A program made the position numbers and the translations under genes. This document shows positions 46,080-56,800 of a stretch of 64,000 nt of DNA, piece by piece. The DNA is from Thermopolyspora flexuosa. GTDB taxonomy: Bacteria > Actinomycetota > Actinomycetes > Streptosporangiales > Streptosporangiaceae. Numbering within the stretch: the first letter of the stretch is position 1; each line of letters begins with the position of its first letter. Location of the stretch: positions 3,782,001 to 3,846,000 of the forward strand of contig NZ_VFPQ01000001.1 in assembly GCF_006716785.1 (NCBI RefSeq). Direction: 5' to 3'. Under the pieces are notes generated by a model. That model made no database searches and was not told the origin of the DNA. It saw nothing but the letters and a program-made list of their open reading frames with translations.

Positions 46080-46981
46080 GCCAGCTCACCCACCGGGCGC
46101 GTGAGGCGGCGCCGCAGCGCCATGATCGGCAGCGCGCCGATGCAGCCGAGGATGAGCGGCGCCTGGCCGGTCACCGCACCGGCGGCCTTGAGCGCCGCCT
46201 GGTTGAAGGTGTCCGGGATCGGCAGGGTGCCCATGCGGGAGAACGGCCACACGATCACGAAGGCGCGCCCGATCACCCGGTCCTCCGGGATCGTGCCGCC
46301 CCCGGGGTCACCCTGGTGCGCCCGCGAGTCGAGGGACACCGAGCGGTGGTCGCCCATCACCCACAGCCGCCCCTCCGGCACCGTGATCTCGAAGGGCCGC
46401 TCGGAGGGCTGGTCGCCCGGGTACAGGTAGGAGCTCTCGTCGAGGGGCACCCCGTTGACCGTGATGCGCCCCTCGCTGTCGCAGCACTTGACCTTGTCGC
46501 CCGGGATGCCGATGACGCGCTTGATGTAGTCCTTCTCCCCCGGCACGAACCCGAACGCGGTGCCGAGCCACCGGGCGACCGCCGCCACCGGGTTCGACGG
46601 CTCCTCGATCTCGACCTCGGGGTCCCAGGAGTCCACGCCGGAGAACACCACGATGTCGCCGCGCTCGATGTCGCGCACGTGGTAGACGAGCTTGTTGACC
46701 AGGACCCGGTCGTTGGTGAGGAGGGTGTTCTCCATCGACTCGGACGGGATGTAGAAGGCCTGGACGACGAACGTCTTGATCACGAGCGCGAGCGCGAGCG
46801 CGACCACCACCAGCACCGGCAGTTCCCGCCAGAAGGAGCCCTTCTTCTCCTCCTTGTCCTTCTTGCCCTTCCCCTTCCCGCCCTGTGCGGCGGGCGGCTG
46901 AGTGTCTTCAGCGACCACGTCCACCTCGTCCCCGGCGGGGCGGCGGGCCGGTGCGCCGTACCCCTGGTCCTCGCTAGCCAT
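46076..46981 (-). CDS. lepB: signal peptidase I, copy 2, with a C-terminal helix
   Basis: A 301-residue paralogue. The N-terminal tail is Lys/Gly/Glu-rich. The helix is LPVLVVVALALALVIKTFVV, the catalytic Ser lies in YIPSESMENTL, the Lys in KDYIKRVIGIPGDKVKCC, and box E is WVMGDHRSVSLDSRAH. An insertion of about 25 residues (DSWDPEVEIEEPSNP and following) lies between them. Unlike copy 1 it has a C-terminal hydrophobic segment (APLILGCIGALPIMAL). The two probably divide substrates. Confidence 0.94.
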   Translation of the reverse strand: MASEDQGYGAPARRPAGDEVDVVAEDTQPPAAQGGKGKGKKDKEEKKGSFWRELPVLVVVALALALVIKTFVVQAFYIPSESMENTLLTNDRVLVNKLVYHVRDIERGDIVVFSGVDSWDPEVEIEEPSNPVAAVARWLGTAFGFVPGEKDYIKRVIGIPGDKVKCCDSEGRITVNGVPLDESSYLYPGDQPSERPFEITVPEGRLWVMGDHRSVSLDSRAHQGDPGGGTIPEDRVIGRAFVIVWPFSRMGTLPIPDTFNQAALKAAGAVTGQAPLILGCIGALPIMALRRRLTRPVGELA

Positions 46982-47044
46982 CGCTGACGAGCCTAGATGA
47001 TATGGCCCGCGCCACGGGCGTCCGACTCGACACGATCACACGAG

Positions 47045-47078
47045 AAATGGCCCGCGCCAAAGGCGGCACGGGCCATTT
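47045..47078 (-). terminator. terminator hairpin after rplS
   Basis: AAATGGCCCG at 47045-47054 pairs perfectly with CGGGCCATTT at 47069-47078, and inside it a GCC-aaa-GGC mini-stem can form. It starts 15 bp past the rplS stop on the minus strand. Confidence 0.75.
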
Positions 47079-47092
47079 CATTGCGATCGAGG

Positions 47093-47458
47093 CTACTTGG
47101 CCGCCGGGGCCGCCTCACGCCGCTCCCGAATGCGGGCGGCCTTACCGCGCAGGTCCCGCATGTAGTAGAGCTTGGCACGGCGGACGTGGCCACGGCTCAC
47201 CACGACGATCTTCTCGATGACCGGGCTGTGCACCGGGAACGTGCGCTCGACGCCCACACCGTAGCTCACCTTGCGGACGGTGAAGGTCTCCCGGATGCCG
47301 CCGCCCTGCCGGCGCAGCACGAAGCCCTTGAAGACCTGGATGCGGGACCGGTTGCCCTCGACGACACGGACGTGCACCTCCAGCGTGTCACCCGGACGGA
47401 AGTCCGGAATGTCGGTGCGCATCGAGGCCTTCTCGAGTTCCTGGATCGCGGTGTGCAT
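47093..47458 (-). CDS. rplS: 50S ribosomal protein L19
   Basis: A 121-residue protein of family length: [60 protein letters not shown] and [15 protein letters not shown]. The ATG has GAGGAA. It is the last gene before a strong terminator and about 290 bp downstream of trmD. Confidence 0.97.
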   Translation of the reverse strand: MHTAIQELEKASMRTDIPDFRPGDTLEVHVRVVEGNRSRIQVFKGFVLRRQGGGIRETFTVRKVSYGVGVERTFPVHSPVIEKIVVVSRGHVRRAKLYYMRDLRGKAARIRERREAAPAAK

Positions 47459-47752
47459 GACAGCGGTTCCTCATCAAACGCGAGCGCGCGGAGGTCCACC
47501 CGGTCACGCCGACGCGCGACGGCGAGGGGGACACACGCACTGGGCTGGATACGTCTACCTGGCCGGGACGGTGGCGACCCGGCCGACCGCGCCAACCGTG
47601 CGTCCGATCGCGAGGTCGAAGACAGTTGGCAACAGCGATTCAGTCTGCCACAGGTTCGCTCCCGGCGCGAAACAAAGCGTCCGAGCGGGGTGCGTTCTCC
47701 ACCGATTTGCCCCGGTCCCGTCGCCACCGGGGCACCGAGGTACGGCCGGCCG

Positions 47753-48586
47753 TCAGGCGACGCCGGGCCGCTCGCCCTCGACGGCCGGTTCCTCCTCGGC
47801 CGCCGGTTCGCCGCGGACCGCCCGCCACGCCTCCTCGAGCACCTCGCGGTCACGCCGGTCGAGCGTCGCCGGGTCGAGCCGGGCCGCGAGGTCCGGCCGC
47901 CGCTCCACGGTACGGCGCAGCGCCTGGTCGCGCCGCCAGCGCGCGATCGCGGCGTGGTGCCCGGACAGCAGGATCGGCGGCACCTCGTGCCCCCGCCACA
48001 CCGGCGGCTTGGTGTACACGGGGCCCTCGAGCAGGTTCTCCATCGCCCCCGGCGCGAACGAGTCGTCGGCCACCGAGCAGACGTTGCCGAGCACGCCGGG
48101 CAGCAGCCGGGCCACGGCCTCGACGATGACGAGCACCGCCGCCTCGCCCCCGGCGAGCACGTAGTCCCCGATGCTCACCTCGTCCACCCGCAGCCGCTCG
48201 CGGTACTCCTCGACGACACGGGCGTCGATGCCTTCGTAGCGTGCCGGGGCGAACAGCAGCCACGGCTCCCGGGCGTACTCGAGCGCGACCTTCTGGGTGA
48301 AGGGCCGCCCGCTCGGGGTGGGCACGACGAGCCGCGGGAGCGCGCCCTCGGTCTCGGCGGACGCGATCACCGCGTCGATCGCCTCGGCCCAGGGCTCGGG
48401 CTTCATCACCATGCCGGGGCCGCCGCCGTACGGCGTGTCGTCCACGGTGCGGTGCACGTCGTGGGTCCAGTCCCGCAGCTGGTGCAGCCGGATGTCGAGG
48501 ATGCCGCGGCTGCGCGCCTTACCGATGAGGGACACCTCGAGCGGCGTGAAGTACTCGGGGAAGATCGAGATGATGTCGACGCGCAT
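47753..48586 (-). CDS. trmD: tRNA (guanine(37)-N1)-methyltransferase
   Basis: A 277-residue SPOUT methyltransferase. [33 protein letters not shown], the [16 protein letters not shown] block, [20 protein letters not shown] and [11 protein letters not shown]-like text form the trefoil-knot domain. The C-terminal 25 residues are a Glu-rich tail. Its ATG shares one base with the rimM stop (TGATG), so the genes are coupled. Confidence 0.96.
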   Translation of the reverse strand: MRVDIISIFPEYFTPLEVSLIGKARSRGILDIRLHQLRDWTHDVHRTVDDTPYGGGPGMVMKPEPWAEAIDAVIASAETEGALPRLVVPTPSGRPFTQKVALEYAREPWLLFAPARYEGIDARVVEEYRERLRVDEVSIGDYVLAGGEAAVLVIVEAVARLLPGVLGNVCSVADDSFAPGAMENLLEGPVYTKPPVWRGHEVPPILLSGHHAAIARWRRDQALRRTVERRPDLAARLDPATLDRRDREVLEEAWRAVRGEPAAEEEPAVEGERPGVA

Positions 48587-49101
48587 CACACGGCCTCGTC
48601 GGGGTTGAGCAGCCCGCGCGGCGGGTCGATCACGAGCCGCCCGGCGGCAAGGTCCACCTCGGGCACGATCGCCTTGACGAACGGGACGAGCACCTCGCGC
48701 CCCTGGTGCCGGACGACGAGGAGGTCCTGGCCGTGGTGGAGCACGTCGGTCACCTCGCCGACGACCTCGCCGCCGACCGTGGCCACCTGCAGGCCGATGA
48801 GCTGGTGGTCGTAGAACTCGTCGGGGTCCTCCGGCGGCGGCACGTCCGCCGAGTCGATGAGGAGCAGCGTGTTGCGCAGCCGCTCGGCCGCGTTGCGGTC
48901 GCTCACCCCCTCGAACCGCAGCAGCAGCACGCCGGAGTGCCAGCGCCTCCCCGCCACCACGAGCGGCCCGGCCGACGCCGGATCGGTGGCGAACTCCGCC
49001 CCGGGCGCGAAGCGCCGCTCCGGATCGTCGGTGCGGACCTCCACCGTGACCTCGCCGCGTATGCCGTGGGGGCGCCCGATCCGGCCGACGACGAGTTGCA
49101 C
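48586..49101 (-). CDS. rimM: 16S rRNA processing protein RimM
   Basis: A 171-residue 30S-maturation factor. The start is GTG 49101 with AAGGGGATCAC before it. [19 protein letters not shown] is the N-terminal RimM domain, and [15 protein letters not shown] begins the PRC-barrel domain, with [20 protein letters not shown] at the end. It is followed immediately by trmD. Confidence 0.95.
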   Translation of the reverse strand: MQLVVGRIGRPHGIRGEVTVEVRTDDPERRFAPGAEFATDPASAGPLVVAGRRWHSGVLLLRFEGVSDRNAAERLRNTLLLIDSADVPPPEDPDEFYDHQLIGLQVATVGGEVVGEVTDVLHHGQDLLVVRHQGREVLVPFVKAIVPEVDLAAGRLVIDPPRGLLNPDEAV

Positions 49102-49340
49102 GTGACGATCCCCTTCTTCGCAGACGTTGCGTGAGGCCCCCACAGCGCGTCAGGGGACCGCCGCACGCCCGGCCACGGGCGGGGCAGGTCCCCTGACGGA
49201 GGAGGGCTTGCACCTGTACGGCACGGCGACACCGCGGACGGCGCCACGGGCACCCGGACACGGGCGTGCTCGGCCACGGTCCGGTGCGGACCGGCCGCGC
49301 GGGCGGCGGCCGGTGACGGTCCGGCGCGGTGCGCCCGGGC

Positions 49341-49583
49341 TCAGCGGCCCTCGTTCAGGTCGAGCAGGTCGACCCGGACGTGCTTGCCGCCGGCCAGCGC
49401 GTTCACCACCGTGCGCAGCGCCTTGGCGGTACGGCCGTTGCGCCCGATGACCTTGCCGAGGTCCTCCGGATGGACCCGGACCTCCAGGACCCGTCCGGAG
49501 CGGACCCGGCGCGCGCGGACCCGGACGTCGTCGGGATTCTCGACGATGCCCTTGACCAGGTGCTCGAGGGCCTCCTCGAGCAC
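49341..49583 (-). CDS. KH-domain RNA-binding protein (KhpA-like)
   Basis: An 80-residue single KH domain. The GTG start at 49583 lies one base after the rpsP stop. [20 protein letters not shown] leads to the GXXG loop in [20 protein letters not shown], then [10 protein letters not shown]. It is the KhpA family, which binds RNA, often with KhpB. The rpsP-KH-rimM-trmD-rplS order is typical for Gram-positive bacteria. Confidence 0.94.
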   Translation of the reverse strand: MLEEALEHLVKGIVENPDDVRVRARRVRSGRVLEVRVHPEDLGKVIGRNGRTAKALRTVVNALAGGKHVRVDLLDLNEGR

Positions 49584-49584
49584 C

Positions 49585-50040
49585 TCAGGCTCCGCCTTCC
49601 GAAGACTGCTCGGCCGGGGCGGACTCCGCGGCGTTCTCGGCCGTCTCCTTCTTCTTCGACTTGCGCGGCGTGGGGGCGGGCGCGCCGGTGTCCCCGGCGA
49701 GGGCCTCCTTCGCCGCGGCCTCGTAGATCGCGTGGCGATCCGGCTTCGGCTCGGCGACCTGAACCTTGGAGACCGCGTTCGGGTCGCCCTTGAACCGCTG
49801 CCAGTCACCGGTGAGCTTGAGGATCTTCAGCACCGGCTCGGTCGGCTGGGCCCCGACCCCCAGCCAGTACTGCACCCGCTCGGAGTTCACCTCGATGCGC
49901 GAGGGGTGCTCCTTCGGGTGGTAGATGCCGAGCTCCTCGATCGCGCGGCCGTCCCGCTTGGTCCGGCTGTCGGCCACGACGATGCGGTACTGCGGATTGC
50001 GGATCATGCCGAGCCGCTTAAGCTTGATCTTGACTGCCAC
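49585..50040 (-). CDS. rpsP: 30S ribosomal protein S16
   Basis: A 151-residue protein. [34 protein letters not shown] and [19 protein letters not shown] are the S16 signatures. The C-terminal 60 residues form a charged Lys/Glu/Ala extension common in actinobacteria. I choose GTG 50040 because it gives the standard VAVKIKLK start with GGAG 12 bp upstream; a TTG at 50052 abuts that GGAG and is unlikely. Confidence 0.95.
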   Translation of the reverse strand: MAVKIKLKRLGMIRNPQYRIVVADSRTKRDGRAIEELGIYHPKEHPSRIEVNSERVQYWLGVGAQPTEPVLKILKLTGDWQRFKGDPNAVSKVQVAEPKPDRHAIYEAAAKEALAGDTGAPAPTPRKSKKKETAENAAESAPAEQSSEGGA

Positions 50041-50364
50041 GGGTGTGGTCAACTCCTGGACTTCGAGACGTGTTTGAGCGCCGTCACATCGAGTGGGGCA
50101 CGACGAAAGGACGCTCCAGGGACAAGCGCGACCGCCGGAGATGAGAGGGCGCCCGGCCGGCCACGGTGTTCCAACATGTCATTCTGCCAGAACCGCAGAG
50201 CGTTCCGCGACGCAGCCGCCGGAGCGTCGCACGCCGATGCCCGCCCCGGGGCCTCGACCGGCACGGTACTCACTACGGTAGCCCACTAGGCTACCGGCCC
50301 CGTCCCGTCGTCGCACCCGGCCCGCGGGCGGACGACCGGGCGGGAGGCGCCCCACCGCCGGGCG

Positions 50365-50502
50365 TCACTTCGGGCGTACCACCCCGAGGAGCTGCAGGGC
50401 GGTGAGCGCGATGAACGCCACGATGATCGACGCCCAGATGAGCCGCATGCGCCGGTCGAACCGCGCGCCCCTGTCCTCGTCGTCCTCGTGCTCGGCGGTC
50501 AT
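50365..50502 (-). CDS. 45-residue single-pass membrane protein between rpsP and ffh
   Basis: ATG 50502 is preceded by GGAAGGG at good spacing. The product begins MTAEHEDDEDRGARFDRRMR, then has a hydrophobic segment (LIWASIIVAFIALTALQLLG) and ends VVRPK. An acidic then basic N-terminus and one helix predict an N-in small membrane protein. I recognise no family. It sits about 40 bp downstream of ffh on the same strand and may be co-transcribed with it, which hints at a link to membrane insertion; that is inference. Confidence 0.6.
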   Translation of the reverse strand: MTAEHEDDEDRGARFDRRMRLIWASIIVAFIALTALQLLGVVRPK

Positions 50503-50540
50503 GTGGTTTCCCTTCCGCTGCCGGGATCACCCCGCGGCGG

Positions 50541-52094
50541 TCACTTCTTGCCGGGGAACTTGAGCTTCGACGGGTCGAATCCGGGCGGCAGGTTGAGGCC
50601 GGGCGGCAGCTTGCCGCCGCCGAGCCCGCCCAGCCCGCCGAGGCCGGGGGGCAGCTGCGGGGCGTCCTGCGGCGGCCGGGCGCCCGCCTTGCCGAGCGCG
50701 GCCTTGCGCGGGTCGCCGCTCACCCGGCGCCCCTTCTTCGCCTTCTTCTGCGCCTTGGCCTTGCGCCCGCCCGGCATGCCGGGGAAGCCGAGGCCGCTCG
50801 CCATGCGCTTCATCATCTTCTGCGCCTCGAAGAAGCGCACGACGAGGTTGTTCACCTCGGTGACGGTCACGCCGGAACCGCGGGCGATGCGCTCCCGCCG
50901 CGAGCCGTTGATGATCTTCGGGTCGCGCCGCTCGGCCGGCGTCATCGAGCGGATGATCGCGGCGATCCGGTCGAGGTCGCGATCGTCGATCTTGTTGAGC
51001 TGGTCGCGCATCTGCCCCATGCCGGGCATCATGCCGAGCAGGTTCTTGATCGGCCCGAGCCGGCGGACCATCATCATCTGCTCGAGGAAGTCGTCGAGCG
51101 TGAACTCCTCACCCGAGACGAGCTTGCCCGCCATCTTGGCGGCCTCCTGCTCGTCGAAGGTGCGCTGCGCCTGCTCGATCAGGGTGAGGATGTCACCCAT
51201 GTCGAGGATGCGCGACGCCATCCGGTCCGGGTGGAAGAGGTCGAAGTCCTCGAGCTTCTCGCCGGTGGACGCGAACATGATCGGCCGGCCGGTGACGTGC
51301 CGCACCGAGAGCGCGGCACCGCCGCGCGCGTCGCCGTCGAGCTTGGTGAGCACGACCGCGTCGAAGCCGACCCCCTCCATGAAGGCCTGGGCGGTGGTGA
51401 CCGCGTCCTGGCCGATCATGGCGTCGACGACGAACAGGATCTCGTCCGGCTGGACGGCGTCCCGGATGTCCGCCGCCTGCTTCATCATCTCCTGGTCGAT
51501 GCCGAGCCGGCCCGCCGTGTCGATGATGACCATGTCGTGGTTCTTCTGGCGGGCGTACTCGATCGACCGGCGGGCGACGTCGACCGGGTCGCCGACGCCG
51601 TTGCCCGGCTCGGGGGCGAAGACCGCCACCTCCGCACGCTCGGCGAGCACGGAGAGCTGCTGGACCGCGTTGGGCCGCTGCAGGTCGCAGGCGACGAGCA
51701 GCGGGGCGTGGCCCTGCGTGCGCAGCCAGCGGGCGAGCTTGCCCGCGAGCGTGGTCTTACCGGAACCCTGCAGACCCGCCAGCATGATCACGGTGGGCGG
51801 CGTCTTGGCGAACCGCAGGCGGCGGGTCTCCCCGCCCAGCACCTCGATCAGCTCGTCATGAACGATCTTCACGACCTGCTGGGCCGGGTTGAGCGCCTGG
51901 GAGACCTCGGCGCCGCGCGCACGCTCCTTGACCCGGGCGACGAACGCCCGCACCACCGGGAGCGCGACATCCGCCTCCAGCAGGGCGATCCGGATCTCCC
52001 GACAGGTCGCATCGATATCGGCGTCCGAGAGCCTGCCCTTCGAGCGAAGGGAGGAGAATACCGATGTCAGCCGGTCGGATAGGGTCTCAAACAC
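50541..52094 (-). CDS. ffh: signal recognition particle protein Ffh
   Basis: A 517-residue SRP GTPase. The N domain is residues 1-85. The G domain has GLQGSGKTTLAGKLA near residue 107, VDVARRSIEYARQ, DTAGRLGIDQEMM, VLTKLDGDARGGAALS and GEKLEDFDLFHPDRMASRI. The Met-rich M domain (MMMVRRLGPIKNLLGMMPGM and following) binds 4.5S RNA and signal sequences. The C-terminal tail is Gly/Leu/Pro-rich with GGLGG repeats. It targets membrane proteins to SecYEG with FtsY. Confidence 0.97.
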   Translation of the reverse strand: MFETLSDRLTSVFSSLRSKGRLSDADIDATCREIRIALLEADVALPVVRAFVARVKERARGAEVSQALNPAQQVVKIVHDELIEVLGGETRRLRFAKTPPTVIMLAGLQGSGKTTLAGKLARWLRTQGHAPLLVACDLQRPNAVQQLSVLAERAEVAVFAPEPGNGVGDPVDVARRSIEYARQKNHDMVIIDTAGRLGIDQEMMKQAADIRDAVQPDEILFVVDAMIGQDAVTTAQAFMEGVGFDAVVLTKLDGDARGGAALSVRHVTGRPIMFASTGEKLEDFDLFHPDRMASRILDMGDILTLIEQAQRTFDEQEAAKMAGKLVSGEEFTLDDFLEQMMMVRRLGPIKNLLGMMPGMGQMRDQLNKIDDRDLDRIAAIIRSMTPAERRDPKIINGSRRERIARGSGVTVTEVNNLVVRFFEAQKMMKRMASGLGFPGMPGGRKAKAQKKAKKGRRVSGDPRKAALGKAGARPPQDAPQLPPGLGGLGGLGGGKLPPGLNLPPGFDPSKLKFPGKK

Positions 52095-52471
52095 GTGTTG
52101 GCCAGCCTCTGCGCGAATGGTCCGTGCTTACTGCGTCGTCTGCGACTAGCCCCAGCCTATCCGCTTCCGCCTCCCCGCGAGGGCGCGGCCCGATCCGGCG
52201 GCACCGCGGCGGCGCACCGTGATCGCCGCGCCGTACGGCCGGGCCGAACCGATCGTCCCGGACGACCGGCCGCGCACCGGCCCCGGTCGCTGGAGTCCGG
52301 CCGGAGACCCGGTCCCGGAAACGCCGAAACGGCGGCGCCGACCGGCGCCGCCCCCGGCGACACGGATGACCGCCCGACTCCGCGCCCGTCTCGGGCGGCG
52401 TCCGCGCCTGCCGCACGGCCGTACCGCGGCCGGCTCGGGGGCGGCCCGGCCTTCCGCTCGTTCGGCGGGCC
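52095..52471. other. 377-bp region between ffh and the first conservon
   Basis: It holds the ffh promoter region, with a slightly AT-richer patch near 52,105-52,145, and the end of the conservon transcript. No gene is recognisable. Confidence 0.4.
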
Positions 52472-53080
52472 TCAGCGGCCCCAGCCGCCGCCCGGTACGG
52501 CCACGCGCATGGCGAGCGCGTGCTCGACCAGGGTGATGAGGGTCTCCTTGACCGACTCGCGGACGCGCGCGTCGCAGCGAGTGATCGGAATGTGCGGGGA
52601 GATGGTGAGCGCCTCGCGCACCTCCTCCTCGCTGTGGGTGAAGTGCCCGTCCCATCCGTTGATCGCGATGATGAACGGGAGCTGGGCCTCCTCGAAGTAG
52701 TCCACCGCGGGGAAGCTGTCGGCGAGGCGGCGGGTGTCGACCAGGACCACGGCGCCGATGGCGCCGCGGACCAGGTCGTCCCACATGAACCAGAACCGGT
52801 GCTGACCGGGCGTGCCGAACAGGTAGAGGATCAGGTCCTGGTCGAGCGACACCCGGCCGAAGTCCATCGCGACCGTGGTGGTCGTCTTGTTCGGGGTCAG
52901 GCCCGTGTCGTCGATGCCCACCGAGGCGTCGGTCATGACCGCCTCGGTGGTGAGCGGCATGATCTCCGAGACGGCGCCGACGAAGGTCGTCTTGCCCACG
53001 CCGAAGCCACCGGCGACGACGATCTTCGTCGAGGTGAGCACGCCGCCGCCACCGCCTCGGCTAGAGCCTGCGAAGTCCAC
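52472..53080 (-). CDS. conservon GTPase 1 (CvnD-type)
   Basis: A 202-residue small GTP-binding protein of the MglA-related actinobacterial family. G1 is GGFGVGKTTFVGA near residue 24. The switch region has ASVGIDDTGLTPNKTTTTVA, G3 is LFGTPGQHRFWFM, and the G4 position reads INGWDG instead of NKxD. It starts at GTG inside the DUF742 gene, overlapping it by 20 bp. In conservons the GTPase associates at the membrane with the sensor and Roadblock proteins and is linked to development. It is the last gene of operon 1. Confidence 0.93.
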   Translation of the reverse strand: MDFAGSSRGGGGGVLTSTKIVVAGGFGVGKTTFVGAVSEIMPLTTEAVMTDASVGIDDTGLTPNKTTTTVAMDFGRVSLDQDLILYLFGTPGQHRFWFMWDDLVRGAIGAVVLVDTRRLADSFPAVDYFEEAQLPFIIAINGWDGHFTHSEEEVREALTISPHIPITRCDARVRESVKETLITLVEHALAMRVAVPGGGWGR

Positions 53081-53450
53081 TGAGTACCCTCTCCAGCAGG
53101 TTCAGATCCGGCTTGCCGGCGTCAAGCTGCGGCTGATACACGTGCACAAGTCCCTCGGCCGCCATGTCCGCGACCAGAACCCGCGCGACGCCCAGTGGTA
53201 TCCGGAGCATCGCCGAGATCTCCGCCACCGATCGCACCTGACGGCACAGCGAGGAGATCGCCTGGTACTCGGGGGTCATCCCCGACAGGTCGACCTGCGT
53301 CACCGTGGCCGACGACACCAACGCTTCCAAGGCCAGGTTGGTTCGCGGCGCCGTACGGCCCTTGGTCATCGCGTACGGCCGTACCGGCGACGGCGGCTCG
53401 TGTGGACCCGGACCTCCGTACTGATGATTTCCCCACTGATCCATACTCAT
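53061..53450 (-). CDS. conservon DUF742 protein 1 (CvnC-type)
   Basis: A 129-residue protein. After a Gly/Pro-rich N-terminal 25 residues comes the DUF742 domain: VRPYAMTKGRTAPRTNLALE, PEYQAISSLCRQVRSVAEIS, ARVLVADMAAEGLVHVYQP and LNLLERVLSGLRRL. This is a winged-helix-like fold that bridges the GTPase and the Roadblock protein. Its ATG shares a base with the Roadblock stop (TGATG). Confidence 0.93.
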   Translation of the reverse strand: MSMDQWGNHQYGGPGPHEPPSPVRPYAMTKGRTAPRTNLALEALVSSATVTQVDLSGMTPEYQAISSLCRQVRSVAEISAMLRIPLGVARVLVADMAAEGLVHVYQPQLDAGKPDLNLLERVLSGLRRL

Positions 53451-53872
53451 CACCCGGGTTGCGTGGCCTGTAATTCGGCACGGACGGCCGGCGTAAGAAC
53501 CTGACCGGCTCGCTCCACCATCAACGTCATCTGATAGGCGACCAAGCCCATGTCGCAGTCGGGCGCGGCGAGCACCGCCAGGCAGGAGCCGTCGCTGATC
53601 GACATGATGAGGAGCAGGCCGCGCTCCATCTCCACGACGGTCTGGGTGACCGGCCCGCCCTCGAAGACCCGCGACGCGCCCTGGGTCAGGCTGATCAGAC
53701 CCGCGGCGACCGCCGCGAGCTGGTCGGCCCGGTCCTTCGGGAAGCCCTCCGAGTACGCCAGCGGAAGGCCGTCCGAGGACACCACCACGGCGTGCGCCAC
53801 GCCCGGGACGCTTCTGACGAAGTCGGTGACCAGCCAGTTGACGCCGCGAGCGGCCTGGCTCAGCTCCCTCAC
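53450..53872 (-). CDS. conservon Roadblock/LC7 protein 1 (CvnB-type)
   Basis: A 140-residue Roadblock/LC7-domain protein, MglB-like, which can act on the GTPase. ARGVNWLVTDFVRSVPGVAH, VSSDGLPLAYSEGFPKDRAD, AAGLISLTQGASRVFEGG and LLIMSISDGSCLAVLAAP are present. The GTG start overlaps the sensor-kinase stop by 4 bp (GTGA). Confidence 0.94.
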   Translation of the reverse strand: MRELSQAARGVNWLVTDFVRSVPGVAHAVVVSSDGLPLAYSEGFPKDRADQLAAVAAGLISLTQGASRVFEGGPVTQTVVEMERGLLLIMSISDGSCLAVLAAPDCDMGLVAYQMTLMVERAGQVLTPAVRAELQATQPG

Positions 53873-56800
53873 GCGTCCTCCTTGCCCTCATCGAACCGGC
53901 GGAAGGCGCTCGGGTAGGCCTCGTCCTCGCTCAGCTCGCCGCGGGCCACGGCACGGCCCTGCCGGATGCCCTGCTGGAAGCTCGCCAGCCTGCTGCGCGC
54001 GCGGTCGGGCGAGAGCAGCGGCCGCTGCGGACCGGACGACTGCCGGCCGGAGTCGCCGCCGGAGGTCGGGACCGACCCCGGCACCAGGTTGGCCTTGGGG
54101 ATCCGCTTCGGCAGACCGGACGCGGTCTTGCCCTCGCGCACCGGGTCGCGGACCACCTGGGCGGCCTGCCAGCCGGCGTCGGCGGAGGAGGCGCGCCAGC
54201 CGCCGGACGGGTCGTTGTCGTCGGAGGAGTTCGCCGGGGCCCGCCGGAACCACGCGGACTCGACCGCCGCGAAGATCGGCAGGTACTCCTCGTTCTGCTG
54301 CTCCATCGGCGACGACTCGGGCACCGCCGGCATCGGGCCGGTCGCCCCGTCGGTGTCGGGGAAGTCGAACCGGCGCGAACGCATGCGGCCGATCGCCGGG
54401 GGCGGGCTGCTGAAGGTCGGCTGCTGGCCGGGCCGCAGCGTCGGGTGCGCGCCGCTGTTGCCGCCGAACACCGGGCCCGACGGGCTGTCGAAGCTCTGCG
54501 GGCCGCTCGGCGCGGAGCTCGCGGGCTTGGTGAAGGCCGAGCCGAACGCCGACTCGCCGCCGCCGTCGGTCTTCTGCTGCGGGCCGGTGAAGACCGGGCC
54601 GGAGGGGGTGTCGAAGGTCTGCACGCCGCTCGGCAGGTCCTGCGACGTGGACGAGGAGCCGGAGCCGAAGCCCTGGCCGAAGCCGCGGCCGAAGCTCTGC
54701 GGGCCGGAGGCCCCGGAGGACGGGCCGCCGGAGGAGGCGCCGGCGAAGCCCTCGACCGCGCCGAAGCTCTGGGTGGCCTCGACGCCCCGGCCGGAGTCCA
54801 TGCCCTGCGAGGAGCCGGAGGACAGGCCCGCGCCCTGCATCGCGCCGGGCCGCGAGGGCTCCTCGAGCGCGGGGGCGGACACCCCGAACCTGCCGGAGTC
54901 ACTCGTGGCGAACCGGCCCGAGTCACCGGTCGCGAACCGTCCGGAGTCGCTCGTGGAGAACCGGCCGGAGTCGCTGGAGGCGTCCCAGCCGGAGCCGCCC
55001 ACCGGCGCGGCGGCCGCGGCCATGCCGCCGGCGAAGGCGCCGGACTGGCCGAACGGCATCGCGGGCTGGGTGACGCCGACGAGCGTCTCGGGCAGCAGCA
55101 CCATCGCGGTGAGGCCACCGCCGTCGTGCGGACGGAGCTGCACCCGGATGCCGTGGCGCAGGGCGAGACGGCCGACCACGAAGAGGCCCATGCGGCGGGA
55201 CACCGACACGTCGACGACGGGCGGGTTCGACAGCCGCCAGTTCGCCTGGGCGAGCTCCTCGGCGGTCATGCCGATGCCGTGGTCGGTGATGCCGATCATC
55301 ACGCCGCCGCCGTCGATGCGGTTGGCGGTCACCGTGACCTTGGTGTCCCGCGAGGAGAAGGAGATCGCGTTCTCGATCAGCTCGGCGAGCAGGTGGATGA
55401 CGTCGTTGACGGCCTGGCCTGCGACGGCGACGCCGGGCAGCACCTGCATGTCGACCCGCTCGTAGTTCTCGACCTCGGAGAGCGAGGCGCGGACCACGTC
55501 CACCAGCGGCACCGGCTGGCTCCACCGCCGGGCGGGCTCCTGGCCCGCGAGAACCAGGAGGTTCTCGGAGTTGCGCCGCATTCGGGTGGCGAGGTGGTCG
55601 AGCTTGAACAGGTTGGCGAGTCGCTGCTCGTCCTGCTCGCCCTGCTCGAGGCTGTCGATCAGGCTGATCTGACGCTCCACCAGCGTCTGCGTACGGCGCG
55701 AGAGGTTTACGAACATCGCGCTGATGTTGCTGCGCAGCGCGGCCTCGTCGCCCGCCAGGCGGACCGCCTCGCGGTGGACCTCGTCGAACGCCCGCGCCAC
55801 TTCGCCGATCTCGTCGCTGGAGGCCACGCTGATCGGCTTGACCTCGGCGGCGACGTTCGCGGGGGCCGCGTCGGCCTCCCGCAGCCGGGCGACCATGGCG
55901 GGCAGGCGGCTGCCCGCGATCTCGAGGGCCTCGGCCCGCAGCCGGCGCAGCGGCCGCACCAGCGAGCGCGCCACGACCGAGGTGACGATGAGGACGAGGA
56001 TCAACAGGGCGGCGACGAGGATCACGTTGAGGGCCGCGAAGCCCTGGTCGGCGCCCTGCAGCTCGTCACTCTTGGTGATGATCTGCTTGATGAGCTCGCC
56101 CTCGACCTTGTGCATCCGGTCGACCGTGTCGGTCATCGCGTCGTACCAACGCTCGGCGTCGCGCGCCGTGTTGGCCGACTCCAGACCGCGCAGCGGCCGG
56201 TTCGACTCGGTGAGGAACTTGGCCCGCGCCTTCAGACCCTCGGCGCGGTCGACCTTCTGGCCGGTGACGGTGTCGGCGTACAGCTGGCTCTGCGCCAGGG
56301 TGGCGAACTGGCCGAACGCGACGAGCTGGCTGTCCTGGCCGGCGTCCGCGTTGTTGAACGCGTCCTGCTCCATCGGCGTGAACTGCGGCCGCGGCCGCCG
56401 TGCGAGCGCCGCGGCGAGCAGGCCGCGCTGCCGGGAGGTCTCCTCCTTGGCCCGGGCGAGGGCGCCGAGCGCGGAGGCGGTGGCGCTCAGCTCTTCGTTC
56501 GTGCTCCCCTGCCGGATCTCTTCGTAGAGCTGCAGCATGTCGCTGATGACCAGCGAGTACCGGTCCATCGCCGGCAGCGGCGGCAGCTTCGTCCCGATCG
56601 CGGTGTTGCGCAGGGTGTTGAGGTCGTTGAGCCGGTTGAGCAGGGCCTGCAGACGCTGGCGGCCCGAGGCGCTGAGCGCGTCGCGGGCCGGTTCCGCGCT
56701 CGCCCGTACCTTGGCGACCGCGCCGTCCACGGCGTCCTGCTGGTTGCGGATGGCCACCAGGCTCGGGCCCTGCGGGCGTCCGGCGGCGATGTACGCGACC

